38,406 nt of DNA from Fragilaria radians. Taxonomy: Eukaryota > Bacillariophyta > Fragilariophyceae > Fragilariales > Fragilariaceae. The translations under genes were made by a program, and so were the position numbers. The stretch is from contig CAAAJI010000266.1 in the NCBI GenBank assembly GCA_900642245.1, positions 32,987-71,392 on the forward strand, read 5' to 3'. The stretch's first letter is position 1, and the number at the start of each line of letters is the position of its first letter. Shown one piece after another: positions 1-12,191 of this stretch. The notes under the pieces are model-generated. The model had not been told where the DNA came from, did not search any database, and saw nothing but the letters and a program-made list of their open reading frames with translations.

Positions 1-1534
1 AGAACACATCTGAAACATATGCTATCTCGCACATCCGACGTTTCAGAGCATTCAGAGATTCCTTTTTACGCTCACAAGTTGCTGCATAAGCCTTGACCAA
101 CGAATTGCTAGTGTTGTAATGAGTTGTTTCTCTAGAGACATGATGATCCTTCCCTAATCCATTGTTAAATACTGCAACACTTCTTTCCTCAAGTTCAAAT
201 AAATCCTTTTCCAATCGAATATAGCAATCCATGTGTTGTAAATACAGCTTGGATGACTCCAGAAAATTATTTGCATCCGACTTTTCATTACAAGGATATA
301 GCGATGGTGACAATGACGATGGGTCCATTGTCACCGCTCTTACTGGCATATCGACAGATGACGCGACGGCTGGTGCCTCCTTAACGGAGGGCTCTACACT
401 AGTAACGCTATCATCTGGAGGGGCCATGTCTTTATCGGAGACTTGATGATTCTTGGGGATTTGGGACAATTCCTTATTCGTATGGTCCACATACACTGTT
501 GTGGAACATACATTGCTGCAGTTGTCAGATATAGGAAATGGAATTTGTATGGAGGTATTGGGAAGCTTAAAGTCTTCACGGTCAAGGCCGCAGGAGTACA
601 GGAACGTAAGAAAGTACATCACCCTAGGTGACAAACGAGGTTGAGAACGGGAAGTAGTCTGTGTCTCAAAGGTTTCACCAGGATGACAAAGTGTCAATGT
701 CTTTCGTAGTTTGTAAAAACGGGATCGAAGTGTCTCCCAAGAGACAGAGTCATTTAGTTGCAATACCAACTGTCGACGCTGTTGAAATTCATCATCAATG
801 TGTGGCATTTCCAATGAGTTGGGGAGCCATGTCTTGTCATTCATCCATTTTGCCACAGTCCGCCAAAATTCCTCAGATTCCAATGCTGCTGCAGTTGTCT
901 TCTTTGCCTCGATTAAGGAATGATAAAATCTTAAATGAGTATTCATCATTGACCAACCATTCTCTTTCACTTTGTCTTGTTGTTGTCCTTTTTTGGATGA
1001 ATAGTATTCCAATAAGCATGTCAATCGTTCGGATAGAAATGTTAAATCATCATCCGTTAATTGAGGTGGATACACCTCCTTTAAATGAGCCAAGATCTTA
1101 TCCCTTTCCCATTGTGATGGACGAGGTAATATTCTGGCCTTACATAGTAATGCCCTTCGCAATAATTCTTCCTGTAAAATAATATTTGTCGGCCTCATTT
1201 CTCGTCGATAGGAAAGTATTGGTTCATCCTGCATGGAGAGTTCGATTCCATGTACTTCTTTCGACACTCCTATCATCATGGCACAAAAGCGTTTACAGTC
1301 ACTGCCTTTTGCAGCATAAAAGTCGCGACAGCTCAAGGAATTTTCATCTGGAATGATGGCTTGATTTGGAGTAACCGAGCTTCCATTTCGTTTGGATGAT
1401 GCAGACTTCTGTGATGAATTTATAGTTGAATTGGAGGAATCAGGACGTTTCTGTCTATGAATATTACCAACCGCACTAGTGATGGCACTATCTTCATCTC
1501 CTTCAATGACGATGCTGTTAGTTCGTGGCTGCAT
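1..1534 (-). CDS. Unnamed conserved family protein, 3' end beyond window
   Basis: An open frame runs on the minus strand from ATG at 1534 to the window edge: 511 codons with no stop. I do not recognise a named domain. It is clearly paralogous to the plus-strand gene at 36053-37408. Shared blocks include AMMIGV (residues 85-90), GIEL, EELLRRA (122-128), ILPRP-x-QWER-x-KIL (135-148), PP-x-L-x-x-D-D, LRFYHS, and a C-terminal Lys/Arg helix with SL-x-x-LKR-x-M. The first 65 residues are Ser/Asn-rich, polar and probably disordered. By alignment with the paralogue only about ten residues are missing beyond position 1. There is no signal peptide or membrane segment. It is divergently arranged with the LRR gene at 2790. 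Shadow frames on the opposite strand (for example 661-1182) are explained by this gene. Function unknown; that the gene is real is well supported by the paralogy. Confidence 0.85.
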   Translation of the reverse strand, partial: MQPRTNSIVIEGDEDSAITSAVGNIHRQKRPDSSNSTINSSQKSASSKRNGSSVTPNQAIIPDENSLSCRDFYAAKGSDCKRFCAMMIGVSKEVHGIELSMQDEPILSYRREMRPTNIILQEELLRRALLCKARILPRPSQWERDKILAHLKEVYPPQLTDDDLTFLSERLTCLLEYYSSKKGQQQDKVKENGWSMMNTHLRFYHSLIEAKKTTAAALESEEFWRTVAKWMNDKTWLPNSLEMPHIDDEFQQRRQLVLQLNDSVSWETLRSRFYKLRKTLTLCHPGETFETQTTSRSQPRLSPRVMYFLTFLYSCGLDREDFKLPNTSIQIPFPISDNCSNVCSTTVYVDHTNKELSQIPKNHQVSDKDMAPPDDSVTSVEPSVKEAPAVASSVDMPVRAVTMDPSSLSPSLYPCNEKSDANNFLESSKLYLQHMDCYIRLEKDLFELEERSVAVFNNGLGKDHHVSRETTHYNTSNSLVKAYAATCERKKESLNALKRRMCEIAYVSDVF

Positions 1535-2789
1535 GAAACTTAAGATATGCAATCAGATCGATAATGACAAGACTGAATAAAGATATTATGTCTGGCAGAG
1601 TTTATATATGAACCAACCATGATGTAACTTGCTGATGTTGTTACCCTATTTTCGTACGATTGGTAGCTCAAAGGATTAGTGAGCATGTGAATGGCACGTG
1701 AGGGGCACACGCCCAAACAGAGAGGTTCCTATTCAAAATTTCGAAGAAAATCTAAATTCTTTTTCGTGCCTAAGTATATCATTAATACCGCGTTGTTGTG
1801 TTCCCATCGTATTTCCAAGCATCTATTGCCACCTCACTCGGATCAACTTTAGTCCAGTACAGTGGAGTGCAGTACATCAATTGCTCACTTTGTTTTACGA
1901 TTCACTTCGCTGTTCGGATCATTTTGTAGTTCAACTTTCTGTTCGAAAAAAAAAAACCTTTACCAAATGTCGCTTCCTACAATTTTGTTGAAAATTCTGA
2001 TTCTGGCAAATTGATCCATATCAAAAAATGCGCAAAGATTTCCTGCATTTAGGATTATCCTAGTTGAGTACGATACTAGCGTTAAAGTGCATGAAACAAT
2101 TTGGTTTGAAGTTCAAGAGAAGAATCTGAAATTTCAGATCAATGCTAAAATGTCAGCAAGGCTAGATTAGTTTGTTATGACATATTTCTACAGCTTGATC
2201 TTCAATCAACTTATTCCCCCAAGCAAGCAAGCTAGAGTCATGTACTAGATGATATTGTAACTTAGCCTTGCCAGTGGCATCTCTTCAGTCATTGGATGAA
2301 ATAGGACAAAAATATATGTATAAGATGGGTCCTATATGTATAGTCAAAATAGTAGTCATTCTCTGCCATTGTATCATCCGTGCTTGTGCATTGATACTTC
2401 CTCCAGAGTGAAAGTAGATGTGAAATGTCATGAGAAACCTTCAGGTCAGCTCTTTGCCTCTTCAGCATTGGCAAGCGTCAATTTCCAAAAATGTATTTGA
2501 ACAAAGCATTAAAACCCTGATGAGATCACATGCCTTTTTGCAAAACATCCTACAGCAATTGGTACTGAAAGACCCATGCTCTTTCTTCGTATTCATATCC
2601 TCCATTCCACCCGCTATTCGATATTTTAAGCGAAGCTTTTGATAGTAGTAGTGTTACTAGTGTGACGAACAGGGGGAGGAATGCAAACTATAGATGAGTC
2701 GTACGGGGAACAAGATTCTCTTCCAACCAGTAACACAAATACGATCTTACTTACACCTTTGTGTCAAAAATTAATTCCAGTAGTGGGTC
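1535..2789. other. Intergenic region between divergent genes
   Basis: This 1.25-kb AT-rich stretch separates the minus-strand gene ending its 5' side at 1534 from the plus-strand LRR gene at 2790, so it presumably holds both promoters. The short open frames in it show no recognisable domain. I see no RNA gene or repeat. Confidence 0.6.
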
Positions 2790-4991
2790 ATGACAACAGA
2801 TCTCTTTACGTCTGGTGTAATAGCGGATGGTGCCAAGGAAAGAGAAGAAGAACGAGTTCGTGTACCACCCGAGGTTCATGTTCCTCCTCCAGGAATGGAG
2901 AATGGTACTACTATTATTCGTACTCGTCAACAAGATCACAAGATTCATGGAAGAAACGATGGCGATGACGACGACAATTACGATTACAACTACGACTACA
3001 AAGATAATGATGAATACGTTCATGATCAATTACCATCTGTGGAGGAAGTTCGTATGCGTGCAGAATCTGTATTGAATCTTGCAGACCGAATCAACCAGTC
3101 TCGAATGCAAATGATACATGACCATATGCCTTTGAATACATGTAAATTAGTGTTCTTCCTGGGGATTATTCTACTGGTACTTGCCATCTCTTCCATGATT
3201 GTGGGTATTGCATTACAGTCCAAATCAGAGAATGATAAGAAATTGGATCGAAATCAAGTTGAAACCTTCTTAATTACGTATGGGATTGCCTTGACAGAGG
3301 AATTAAGTAATTCACAATCACCACAATTCAAGGCAGTATCCTGGTTGGTCGAAAGTGATGGTAATGGTCGTGAACAATTACCCAACGGTTCATCCGATAA
3401 TTTAATGTACTTTTTACAACGTTACGTCTTGGTTGTAATCTATTATGCTACCAATGGTAAGGATTGGGAAAGTTTACGGAATTTGATGCGATTTGATCTC
3501 GTCACCTGTGATTGGAATACACAAATGAAGGATGTCAATGGTAATGTCTTTGATATGGGTGCAAGCTGTAATTACCTAGGAGTGGTCGATAAGATCCAAT
3601 TACCCTGGACCAACTTGAATGGAACATTACCTCGAGAGATTGGATACTTGACAGAATTGACATTTTTGGCTCTAAATCATAATTTCCTTGGGGGGACAAT
3701 TCCACCCGAATATCAACTTCTGACCAAATTAGATTATATGGCATTGCAACAGAATGATATTATAGGTACCATACCGACATGGATAGATCAGTTAAGTGAA
3801 TTGGAAGTTCTTGGCTTAGGATCGAATCACCTAACCGGAACGCTGCCATCTGCAATGGCGAGATTGACCAATCTAGTGACATTAGGATTAGACGAAAATG
3901 AATTTAAAGGAGATCTTGAACATTTGCAATACCTAACAAAAATGAAGCGACTCTATCTCGATTTAAATAATTTCAAGGGTCCTTTATTGGCAAATCCTGT
4001 ATTGAAAATGAGAGAACTTCAGGAACTGGACTTATCCGACAATGTCTTCACTGGATCCATACCCTTGGATTACTTTCAATTCTCAAATTTGGAAGTATTG
4101 GATCTAAATTCAAATTTCCTCACAGGATCTCTTCCCCTTGGAAGCTATGCGACATCCACGTCTCTCAAGTTTTTGAATTTGCAATTCAATCAACTCACGG
4201 GTACTATCCATGATGAAATACTGAGTCTCAAAAACTTGGCACATCTAGACTTATCGTTAAATGACTTTTCTGGAACGATACCCATGTTCTTGGGGAAAAT
4301 GACGAAATTAAAATATTTATTCCTAGCTGACAATCCATTCCAATCATCCACTATCCCAAATCTTTCCATGTTGACTAATTTAGAGGACTTGTCCCTTAAG
4401 AAAACAAATCTAACCAGTGAGATTCCGGCATTTACAAAGTTGAAAAAGTTGGTACTCCTTGATTTAGACAATAATAATCTTTCGGGTGAAATTCCAATCG
4501 AGTTAAGTGAGCTCACCAATCTCAAATTTTTATATTTGAGTCGAAATGAAAATTTAATTGGACCTTTACCCACAGAAATTCAGCTGTTACCGAAATTAAG
4601 TAAGTGAAAAAAGAGACTATTGGACTCTTGATCGTTTGTTATATCTAACTGAAATACTTTGTCTTTCGTCTGCTTCTGCTGCTGTTGCATGTCATTAGAA
4701 CGACTCCTTCTAAGTAGTACATCCCTAACTGGAAATCTGGGTCCACTCTGTAGTCGATCCTATAAGGTAACTCAAGTAGAGGTTTCTAGTGCGGATTGTC
4801 ATGGAAATAATCCCGAGATTGTGTGTACATGTTGTACTATATGTTGTGCTGACGATACAACCTCTGATAATACGGGTGATCAAGCCTGTAGAGATACGAT
4901 ATATTTCGAAGAGTATGATCCAAGTTGGAAATATGGATTTCTGCGACAAGATTACAATTCCTTACCTGTGTCATCGGAAGATGATGATTAA
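2790..4991 (+). CDS. Diatom-type leucine-rich-repeat membrane protein, two exons
   Basis: Exon 1 is 2790-4599 and exon 2 is 4699-4991. They are joined across a 99-bp intron (GTAAGTG...CATTAG, phase 1), giving 700 residues. Reading through the donor would stop after two more codons, whereas splicing continues the LRR frame. The order is: an acidic, Tyr/Asp-rich N-terminal tail (about 1-117); one hydrophobic segment (119-141); a linker with SPQFKAVSWL; a Y-Y-A-T-N-G-K-D-W block resembling an LRR N-cap; about ten LRRs of the plant type (L-x-G-x-IP-x-x); and a Cys-rich tail (CTCCTICCAD). Similar proteins are abundant in diatoms. The topology suggests a small cytosolic tail and extracellular LRRs that bind a ligand or wall component. 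No kinase domain follows, so it is not a complete receptor kinase. The ligand is unknown. Confidence 0.9.
4600..4698 (+). other. Intron of the LRR gene
   Basis: A 99-bp GT-AG intron with a consensus donor GTAAGTG and a pyrimidine-rich stretch before CATTAG. Removing it restores one frame from the last LRR into the Cys-rich C-terminus. Confidence 0.88.
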
Positions 4992-5318
4992 TATACAATG
5001 AAAGTATAATGAGAAAAAAAATCCTAACTTGAACTATTTTCGATTGGAACTATTTTTAAATTACTGGGCACTACTAGTAAATATTTGAATCTTGGTTCTT
5101 CGTGCTAGCATCATACTAAATTCTGTTCGTGGTACGAAAAATCTGGCCGTTTGTGTAACATCTTCAACTACTGGAGCAAAAAGAATCTCTATTTTTCATT
5201 TCGTCATTGATCTCAAATTATTTAACACCTTGGAGAAAACAGACCTTTCTTTTGCATACTATAGACAATCCTTTGACTATCATTAATATACCAACAAACG
5301 AAAGAAATTGAAAGGAGT
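4992..5318. other. Intergenic, no gene seen
   Basis: About 330 bp between the LRR gene and the OST-alpha-like gene on the same strand. It is AT-rich. The open frame at 5092-5286 has no recognisable feature and is treated as noise. Confidence 0.6.
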
Positions 5319-7304
5319 ATGGCGCCGTATCATCCATATCAAAGCGTAGATGAAGATGATGATGATCACGAACACAACAATTTATCTGTTCCCATCATGA
5401 ATCGTACTCCACGAAACGAAACGAAGAAGTCATTATGCTCTGGTGTTTGCGTAAATCGTATCATCATCTTGGTGTTACTTGCCATTCTTGCAGCTGGGGG
5501 GGTTTACTTTCAATCGGAATTGACGGAGCAAGAACAACAATTACACGATGAGGAGGAAACCATCCTCAAATTGCAAACAGTCCTTCAACGACATGAACTT
5601 ATGATACAAAGATTTAATAGTTCAGTCACAAATAGTGACGTCGTAGAACAATTGAAAAGTTTGAAAGAACAACTCCATACGAATGAGAACAACATCCGAG
5701 ATGAATTGGATCATGTCAAGTCCAACATTGATTCACAACTGGCAAGTACTATGATTCAACTCAATCGGACTGTATCAGATGCCGAACAGACGATTCAGGA
5801 TGAGGTCAGCCGCGTCAAGGCGGATGTCGATTCCTATGTCCGTACGACTCAGGATCAATTTAGTATGGAGAACAGTTTCATGGTCTATCAGCTAGCCGGA
5901 ACCTTCACATTGCTAAGCTGTCTCATTAGTATGTGGCACATGACAGCACATCTTCGGAAATTCCAGGAACCGATCGTACAACGGAAAATATTGGCCATCC
6001 TATGGATGTGTCCCATCTATGCCATCACATCCTGGTTCAGTCTTGTCTTTCATTCGGCGGAGGGATATCTAGCAATCCTCAAGGATTTTTATGAGGCATA
6101 TGTCATTTATCAATTTTTAAGCTTCTGTGTCGCTGTGATTGGTCGTGGTGATCGAGAGGCCGTCGTCGACACATTGGCCAAGCATGCGTCACATTTGAAT
6201 CCACCCTTTCGATTTGATGCTCTCTGTAATAAGGATCCCTATGAAAATGACCGTGCACTCGCCGATGCAGTCTTATTGCAGTGTCAGAGCTTTGCAATGC
6301 AATTTGTATTCTTAAAGCCCAGCACGACTCTGGCATCCTTCGTTTTGGAAAAGATTAAATATTATGGACCCACCGGAAATCGAATGGACTATCGTTCGCC
6401 GCAAGTTTACATTGTGGGTGTCCAAAACTTGAGTGTATTTATTGCCTTCACAGGTCTGTTAAAGTTCTATCACGCAGTTGATAAGGATCTTGCATGGTGC
6501 CGCCCGTTTGCTAAATTCCTTTGCATCAAGGGAGTTGTCTTTATGACTTTCTGGCAGGGACTGGCCATTAGTATATTGGCACAATCTACTGATGTTGGTG
6601 GTGATGATGCTGGTGAATGGGCTCGGTCAGCTCAGAACTTTTTAATTTGTTTGGAAATGCTTTTGTTTAGCATCGCACATTTCTACACTTTCCCCACGGA
6701 TGAATGGCAAGAGGGATATCGAGCCTCTCGAGAGGGAGGGAAATTCGGTGATACGATTGCCTTGGGTGATTTCTTTCAGGATCTGAAACTCATTTTGCGA
6801 ACCAAAAAGAAACTAAAGAAAGCAAAAAAGGCTGATGACGACAGTATGACGACGTTGGAGGAAGCCGAAGAGGAGGACGAGGACCTAGCTTCCAATGCCA
6901 ATACTGAATACGATGAGGAACATGCCATTCAAGACTTGAAAAAAATCATTCAGGATGCGGATAACGATGCGGTAGAACGCATGGATCAATTGACGGATCG
7001 AATTTTAGATGACGTTGTCATGCATCCACACGACACAGTAACAGCGACAGCGACAAGTACTACTGTTGTTGCGACAGCAGACGTTGAAGCTGAGGAGTTT
7101 AGCACTCCCATGGGACAATATTCCGGAGGAGGATATGATGATTTGAATTGGTTGAATAACAGTTCCGTTGGGGCATCGGAACGGACTGGGTTGCTGAATT
7201 CTAGAGAAGTGCTTTCTCTGTCACCTTCGCAACATGCGCCTATTTTAAGACCCAGTATATTTACTACGCTAAGTGAGGTGGCAGAGAAAAGTCCCCATTC
7301 GTAA
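5319..7304 (+). CDS. OST-alpha/TMEM184 (DUF300) family membrane protein
   Basis: The product is 661 residues and starts at an ATG after GAAAGGAGT. The family core (about 185-475) shows several hydrophobic helices and hallmark blocks: DFYEAYVIYQFLSF (256-269), QFVFLKP (328-334), and KFLCIKGVVFMTFWQG (399-414). The family includes animal OST-alpha, TMEM184 and plant LAZ1. Members sit in endomembranes or the plasma membrane and act in organic solute transport or vacuolar and trafficking roles. This copy is unusual in its N-terminus: a separate hydrophobic segment (about 47-63) followed by about 115 residues of predicted coiled coil (66-185) before the core. The C-terminal third is charged and low-complexity (EEAEEEDEDL; Thr/Ala-rich), probably cytosolic. 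It converges with the DDHD gene, with 140 bp between stop codons. Family assignment is strong; the substrate is unknown. Confidence 0.92.
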   Translation: MAPYHPYQSVDEDDDDHEHNNLSVPIMNRTPRNETKKSLCSGVCVNRIIILVLLAILAAGGVYFQSELTEQEQQLHDEEETILKLQTVLQRHELMIQRFNSSVTNSDVVEQLKSLKEQLHTNENNIRDELDHVKSNIDSQLASTMIQLNRTVSDAEQTIQDEVSRVKADVDSYVRTTQDQFSMENSFMVYQLAGTFTLLSCLISMWHMTAHLRKFQEPIVQRKILAILWMCPIYAITSWFSLVFHSAEGYLAILKDFYEAYVIYQFLSFCVAVIGRGDREAVVDTLAKHASHLNPPFRFDALCNKDPYENDRALADAVLLQCQSFAMQFVFLKPSTTLASFVLEKIKYYGPTGNRMDYRSPQVYIVGVQNLSVFIAFTGLLKFYHAVDKDLAWCRPFAKFLCIKGVVFMTFWQGLAISILAQSTDVGGDDAGEWARSAQNFLICLEMLLFSIAHFYTFPTDEWQEGYRASREGGKFGDTIALGDFFQDLKLILRTKKKLKKAKKADDDSMTTLEEAEEEDEDLASNANTEYDEEHAIQDLKKIIQDADNDAVERMDQLTDRILDDVVMHPHDTVTATATSTTVVATADVEAEEFSTPMGQYSGGGYDDLNWLNNSSVGASERTGLLNSREVLSLSPSQHAPILRPSIFTTLSEVAEKSPHS

Positions 7305-7444
7305 AGTAATTGTATGACAGAGTACGACAATGATTGTAATCTATAGGCTTCATTTTCCTTCATTCATGTATTTACTGCAATTCTAAATGTTCTTATGTTT
7401 CCTTCTAGTGTAACGACTACTTCCCCATCTATTCCTACATCCAA

Positions 7445-10400
7445 TCAAGTGTCTACTGATATCGATGGTGAAACGTAACCATCCTGAGAGTCCTGTATGG
7501 CTGCCTCAAGTCCTCCTCGAACAATCTGACGAGCAATGAATAAACTTAAATCTTTTTCATTCCAATAGGCACTGTGAGCATTCAATGCTGCGACGTATTC
7601 ATTGGCAGTTTCAATTTCTCGTTCTTGTAACATATAATCAATTCGTCGACCATGATTTAAATGTCCACAGTTGGGTGTCCTACGATTGGTGTTTGTATCG
7701 TTGTAATTTCTGGTCGACGATGACGACGATGATGATGATACAGAGGCACCATCCGAATATTCATCCTCACCAAGATAATCCAAGGAAGAATCCAACAACC
7801 CCACAGCTGTCATTTGAGCCTCCACTACTTCCATCACATGCTGCTGTGTCCGAATGGTTTCATCCAGAAATTTCTTCCAAATGCGTTTGGTTTGATATTG
7901 TACACGGAAGCCACCATTCCAATGTGTAACGATCCGTGGTTCGACGTCGGCATTACGACGGTCTATCAATGGTTCGATACGATATGCCACAGGATCGTAG
8001 GGGTGAAATAGATTAAATACATTTTGACACCCTGCCAGAACAAAGTCTGACCGTAGAGGTTCATGCGAATTCCGAATCATCAAAAAGACAGCAATCGGGG
8101 AGCCTAAGAAAAAGACATTCTGGACTCGAAATGATAATTGAGGAAATATTTGATCGAGTCCAGCACTTGAATTGGAAAAGGAACTTTGGCGAGAAGCTTG
8201 ATCTGTTGAAATTACTTCAAGACTAGTATGTTGGGATGGAACACGTTGATGGTCCAAAATATCCCAAGTGATGATGGAGCCTAGTGAATGACCAATAAGA
8301 GATATGTTACCTTGAAATCCTGTTAGAGTGCGAAACTTGTCGACGACTACATTCATTTCATTTGTAACAATATCGATAATCAAATCATGATGTTGTGGTG
8401 ACATGAAGTAGAGTACATCCATGAGAGTATCGTTGGCAAAGGCACGTAAATTTGGAATTGTCCGAAGCGAAATATCATTCATATTGGTGGTATGTGGCGA
8501 TGATGACGAAGATAATGTGGATAACCGATTCCCTTCGTCAGCTCCGGTGGGACTTCGTTGTGATTGGAGAGCAAAGGCTTCGTGCCATTCCACTGGCAAA
8601 TATTCTACTCTCCCATTTACCGATGCTAAGGAAGATTGTATTTTTCCTACCGCGCTATGATTGTTACGGAGATAAGCACAGCATTCCACAATGGAAGAAA
8701 GATTAGGAAGTTGTAGCCCAAACAAGTCGGCAGAACGGAGCATTTCTCCAATGCCATGTACGATTAATACAAGATGATCAATGTCTTCATCCTTATTGGC
8801 ACGCATCATCTCATCCTCCAAATTCAAATCTGTCATGGGAAGGGCCAATAGTGATTCTGCTTCGGCATGTAGACCCTGAAATTTAATTTGCGTCATGGTA
8901 AGGGCTTCACGATGATCAAAATACAAGTCTTCTATATCAAAGACATCCTGACTAGAACTTTCTAAAATGGCGGGGGGTTCATTGGCACAATCCACCCAAG
9001 ATTCTTCGTGTTCGTTCGCTGGAGGAAAGGATTCTGTATGGAATGAATCATTTGTCCCTACGGTTGGAGCCGTTTTTTCTTCCGACATTGCCTTGATTTG
9101 TTGTATTGAGACACCTCTATACACACGTCGTTTGAATAAAAAAATTGCACTTCCCATTGTCTTTTGAATGGCAGTAACTTGATAGAGTGATGAGAATTGC
9201 ACCAATTGTTGTTCGGATCCGTCGGGACTAGTTACTTGTACCGTCAAGAGAGCATTATCATGATTCGTTCTCCATCGTAAAAACCAAAAGGCATCTTCTA
9301 GGACTGCGGCAGATTCTTCGGAATAGGGTTGTAATCCATGACGCTTCGTATCCAAGAACCAAACAGCACGTCGTACGTCATCTCCGGGACCATGGAATCG
9401 CCACAGTGTTGGTCGCATAGTCATGGCAATGGCAGGTGGGAACATGGCTGCCTCTTCGGTTGTCATGTGTATGGCACATTTTGGACAAAAGACCAATGTC
9501 GGCGTTTTTTTTTCCAAAGACTGTGATGGAATCTGGCGACATTTGGGACAACAACGATGGAATGACACGGCATGTCGATTTTGATCTACCAAAACATCAT
9601 CCTTCCGATTGGGTTCGTACCACTGAGCAACTGTAAGGATACGATTTGCGGGAGGAAGAATGTCCATTTTTATAAAGAGGCAGTGAGGAGGACTTTGGAG
9701 ATTCATCCTGTTCATCCAAATAGGAATCTTGTTGCAAGTGATACTTTTGCTCTTGACATACTTGCACATACTGTTCCTCAAGAATACGACGTTCTGGCTC
9801 TGAAAATCGTTTCCAGGGTACATCTTTTCCAGGTTTCTTGCCATTGATGTAGGGCAATCGAAAATAGAGAGCGACTGCGTGCACAGTAGGGGTTGTTGTG
9901 TTTGCAGTAGACCAATTGTATCTGTCATGGGGAAGGAGGAATGGTCCATCAGTTCTTTCCAATCGATAGGAAGGACAGGGTGCCAACCATTCATCTCCTA
10001 TCGTTGATTCACCACCTCGTGTCCGGAGCAATCCAGAAACGACTAGATCCCTGTAGAGGAATGGATTGTGTGCACGAATATGAGCTGCCAATTCATATCG
10101 GGCTATACTATCCTCCAGGGATAAGTAACGTTCACATAAATGATCCAATACCTCCGATTTGTTTAATTTATCCAATGTTGAATAGGGTCCAGTTCCTAAT
10201 ACTTTCCATTGAGTATGTAACAATGTACGGGTTAAGTTAGCATCCAATCGTTTGATATAAAACATCACTTCCGACGACACTGTCGCCAATGCCCATTTCG
10301 TAACTGTGAGTGCTCGATCGACCGTTTCTCGGACCGCCGTCCTGGAGGGTATGGGATATTGAGCAATTTCCCAAGCACGTAGGATCATACGATAGGATTG

Positions 10401-10904
10401 TACCACAACAGGACCCAACACAGGTTCTCCCACCAGGGGTGTTTGTCGGAGGATATACAATCCGTGTTGTGGCCACCTCCATTGCCTGTGGAGATTGAAG
10501 GAAATACATCGTATCGACAATGGTTTGTTCGATACCCTGTATGGCAGGTAGGAGTAACCAATCACGAATGGGAACCAACAGACCATGTTCCAATCCGACG
10601 ACACCCGTCTTGGCGGCACCATACAATTTCGATGCGGATTGGACACTCCCCACCAATAAACTACGAAGTGCTAAATATAAATTCTCCCAATGATCGACAG
10701 CACTCTGAGCTGCATCTATCGAAGCATCATTGGAATCCCAAATCTTTTACAAAATGGATTAGGGGGGAAATATATGATATTATATTAAAACATTCACAGT
10801 CAAACATTCACAGTCATAAAACATACCTTTCGTTTACTTGACAAGACTGCTCGTTTCGAAACACGTCCCAAGGATGATAAGGTCTTTTTCTTATGAGTTA
10901 CCAT
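7445..10904 (-). CDS. DDHD-domain phosphatidic-acid-preferring phospholipase A1, left copy, with two frameshifts
   Basis: Exon 1 is 10904-10827 (26 codons, MVTHKKK...), the intron 10744-10826, and exon 2 10743-7445. One extra G near 10471 and one extra A near 9635 break the frame. Discounting both leaves exactly 1125 codons including the stop. The second copy at 13721-15187 lacks both insertions. Expected domains in order: an alpha-helical N-terminus; a zinc-ribbon-like pair (CCPKC, FCPKC; about residues 424-448); a WWE-like segment (LWRFHGPGDD onward); HGIGEM; the lipase elbow GHSLGS (Ser near residue 845); and the DDHD region with HPYDPVAYR and a late His in HSAYW. The family (SEC23IP/DDHD1/DDHD2) hydrolyses phosphatidic acid or other phospholipids at ER-Golgi or mitochondrial membranes. 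The frameshifts may be sequencing errors or real decay. Confidence 0.88.
10744..10826 (-). other. Intron 1 of the left DDHD copy
   Basis: An 83-bp phase-0 intron (GTATGT...AAAAG on the minus strand). The equivalent intron in the right copy is 15034-15109. It diverges in sequence but keeps the splice sites, which supports the call. Confidence 0.82.
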
Positions 10905-11669
10905 GACAGAACGTTTGTTTTTCCATCGCGATTATTGCTTCTCTTGAATTGTTAACTCACCACTTGTTCTCACGAAAACAAAAATGTTTCTTGCTAGTGC
11001 TATTATTGCACTGTGTACACGCAATGGTTATCGCCATCCTTAATAATAGTGAGGACAATGTCACTGTCATTGGTTTGCAGGTATTCAACTTCATTATGAT
11101 ACAATTTAACTGTCAATTGCGATATTCCACTTCATTTACGACTTCATTGCAAACGAGAGGTGTAAGAATCTGTCAACAATACTTTTCCCTCTTCTGTTCA
11201 AGGAAGAACCAAGTATTTTCATGAGGAACTCAGTATTGAATATGTTTCCAAAGAAAAGTGATAAAAATTAATATTTGTGTGACAATTCTTTGGCATGGAT
11301 CCAATTGCCTTTTCATCTCTTTCCGATGGACAACCTATTTTGATCTCTGATGCCAAAGTATGTGTGGCTTGAAGGAGTCTGAAAGAGAGAGAGAGGAATG
11401 AAATGCTTCATTGATGAAGTGCTTTTGATGATACCTCAAAAGTCTCACAAAAGCTCCGATTGGGTGTCAGAAAAAAGGGGGGTGATTGCAAGCGCATGCA
11501 ATTCAAAATTTCTGGTTTTCCTCCATAAGAAGTTATGGATCTGAGTGCTATTGTCAACTTGGGGTGCAATTGTAGCTTGTTCAAACCAACTGTAGTTTGA
11601 GAAAATTATCTGAAACTAAAACTGAGGTGGATCCTTGGCTTGATGGGCTGAAACCAATATAGTTTCCCA

Positions 11670-11830
11670 AATGTAACCGACAGATGATGAATCTCCAATG
11701 TTGAAACCTCATAAAACGTTACCAAAGGATGATAGATGATAAATCTCCAATGTTGGAACCTCATGAAGTGCTCCCGACATATGAGCAATCTTCAATGTTG
11801 GACCATACTATCGACAGATGACAGATGATG
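11670..11830. repeat. Imperfect tandem repeat, about 50-bp unit
   Basis: Three degenerate units each containing ATCTCCAATGTTG or ATCTTCAATGTTG followed by a CCTCAT...TTACC-like stretch and GATGA. The orthologous array in the right block is at about 17120-17265. Confidence 0.65.
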
Positions 11831-12191
11831 TTTCCATGGCGATTACTACTACTAACACAGAAGGGACTTGACTCTTGGCTGCTGTCTCAAGAGAATAAGC
11901 CATTGTTCTTCTGACGGATAAAAATATGTATGGATAGTGCTAATACTACACTGTTATATTGTGAGCAATACCAATAATAACCTATGGTTTCAACATCCTA
12001 TAAAGTGAGTACAATTAACTGTCATTGCTCTTCAACTGAATGTACTCATTAATAGTTTCAAACGAAAGGTGTAAGAGTATGTCAACAATGCTTTTCCTTC
12101 GCTCTTCACGATCGTTCTCTCAGATGCTTATTCTTTGAACAGATCCTGACATTGTGACTGTCCGTCTGATTTTCAGAACCATCATAGAGTA

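Noticed and set aside
661..1182. Plus-strand open frame of 173 codons
   Set aside because: Opposite-strand shadow of the minus-strand gene 1-1534, whose frame is supported by its paralogue.
5092..5286. 64-codon frame between the LRR and OST-alpha genes
   Set aside because: No ATG-supported start, no domain and no paralogue; it lies in a promoter-length spacer.
9572..10240. Plus-strand frames opposite the DDHD gene
   Set aside because: They recur opposite the second DDHD copy only because the sense strand is duplicated; no domain.
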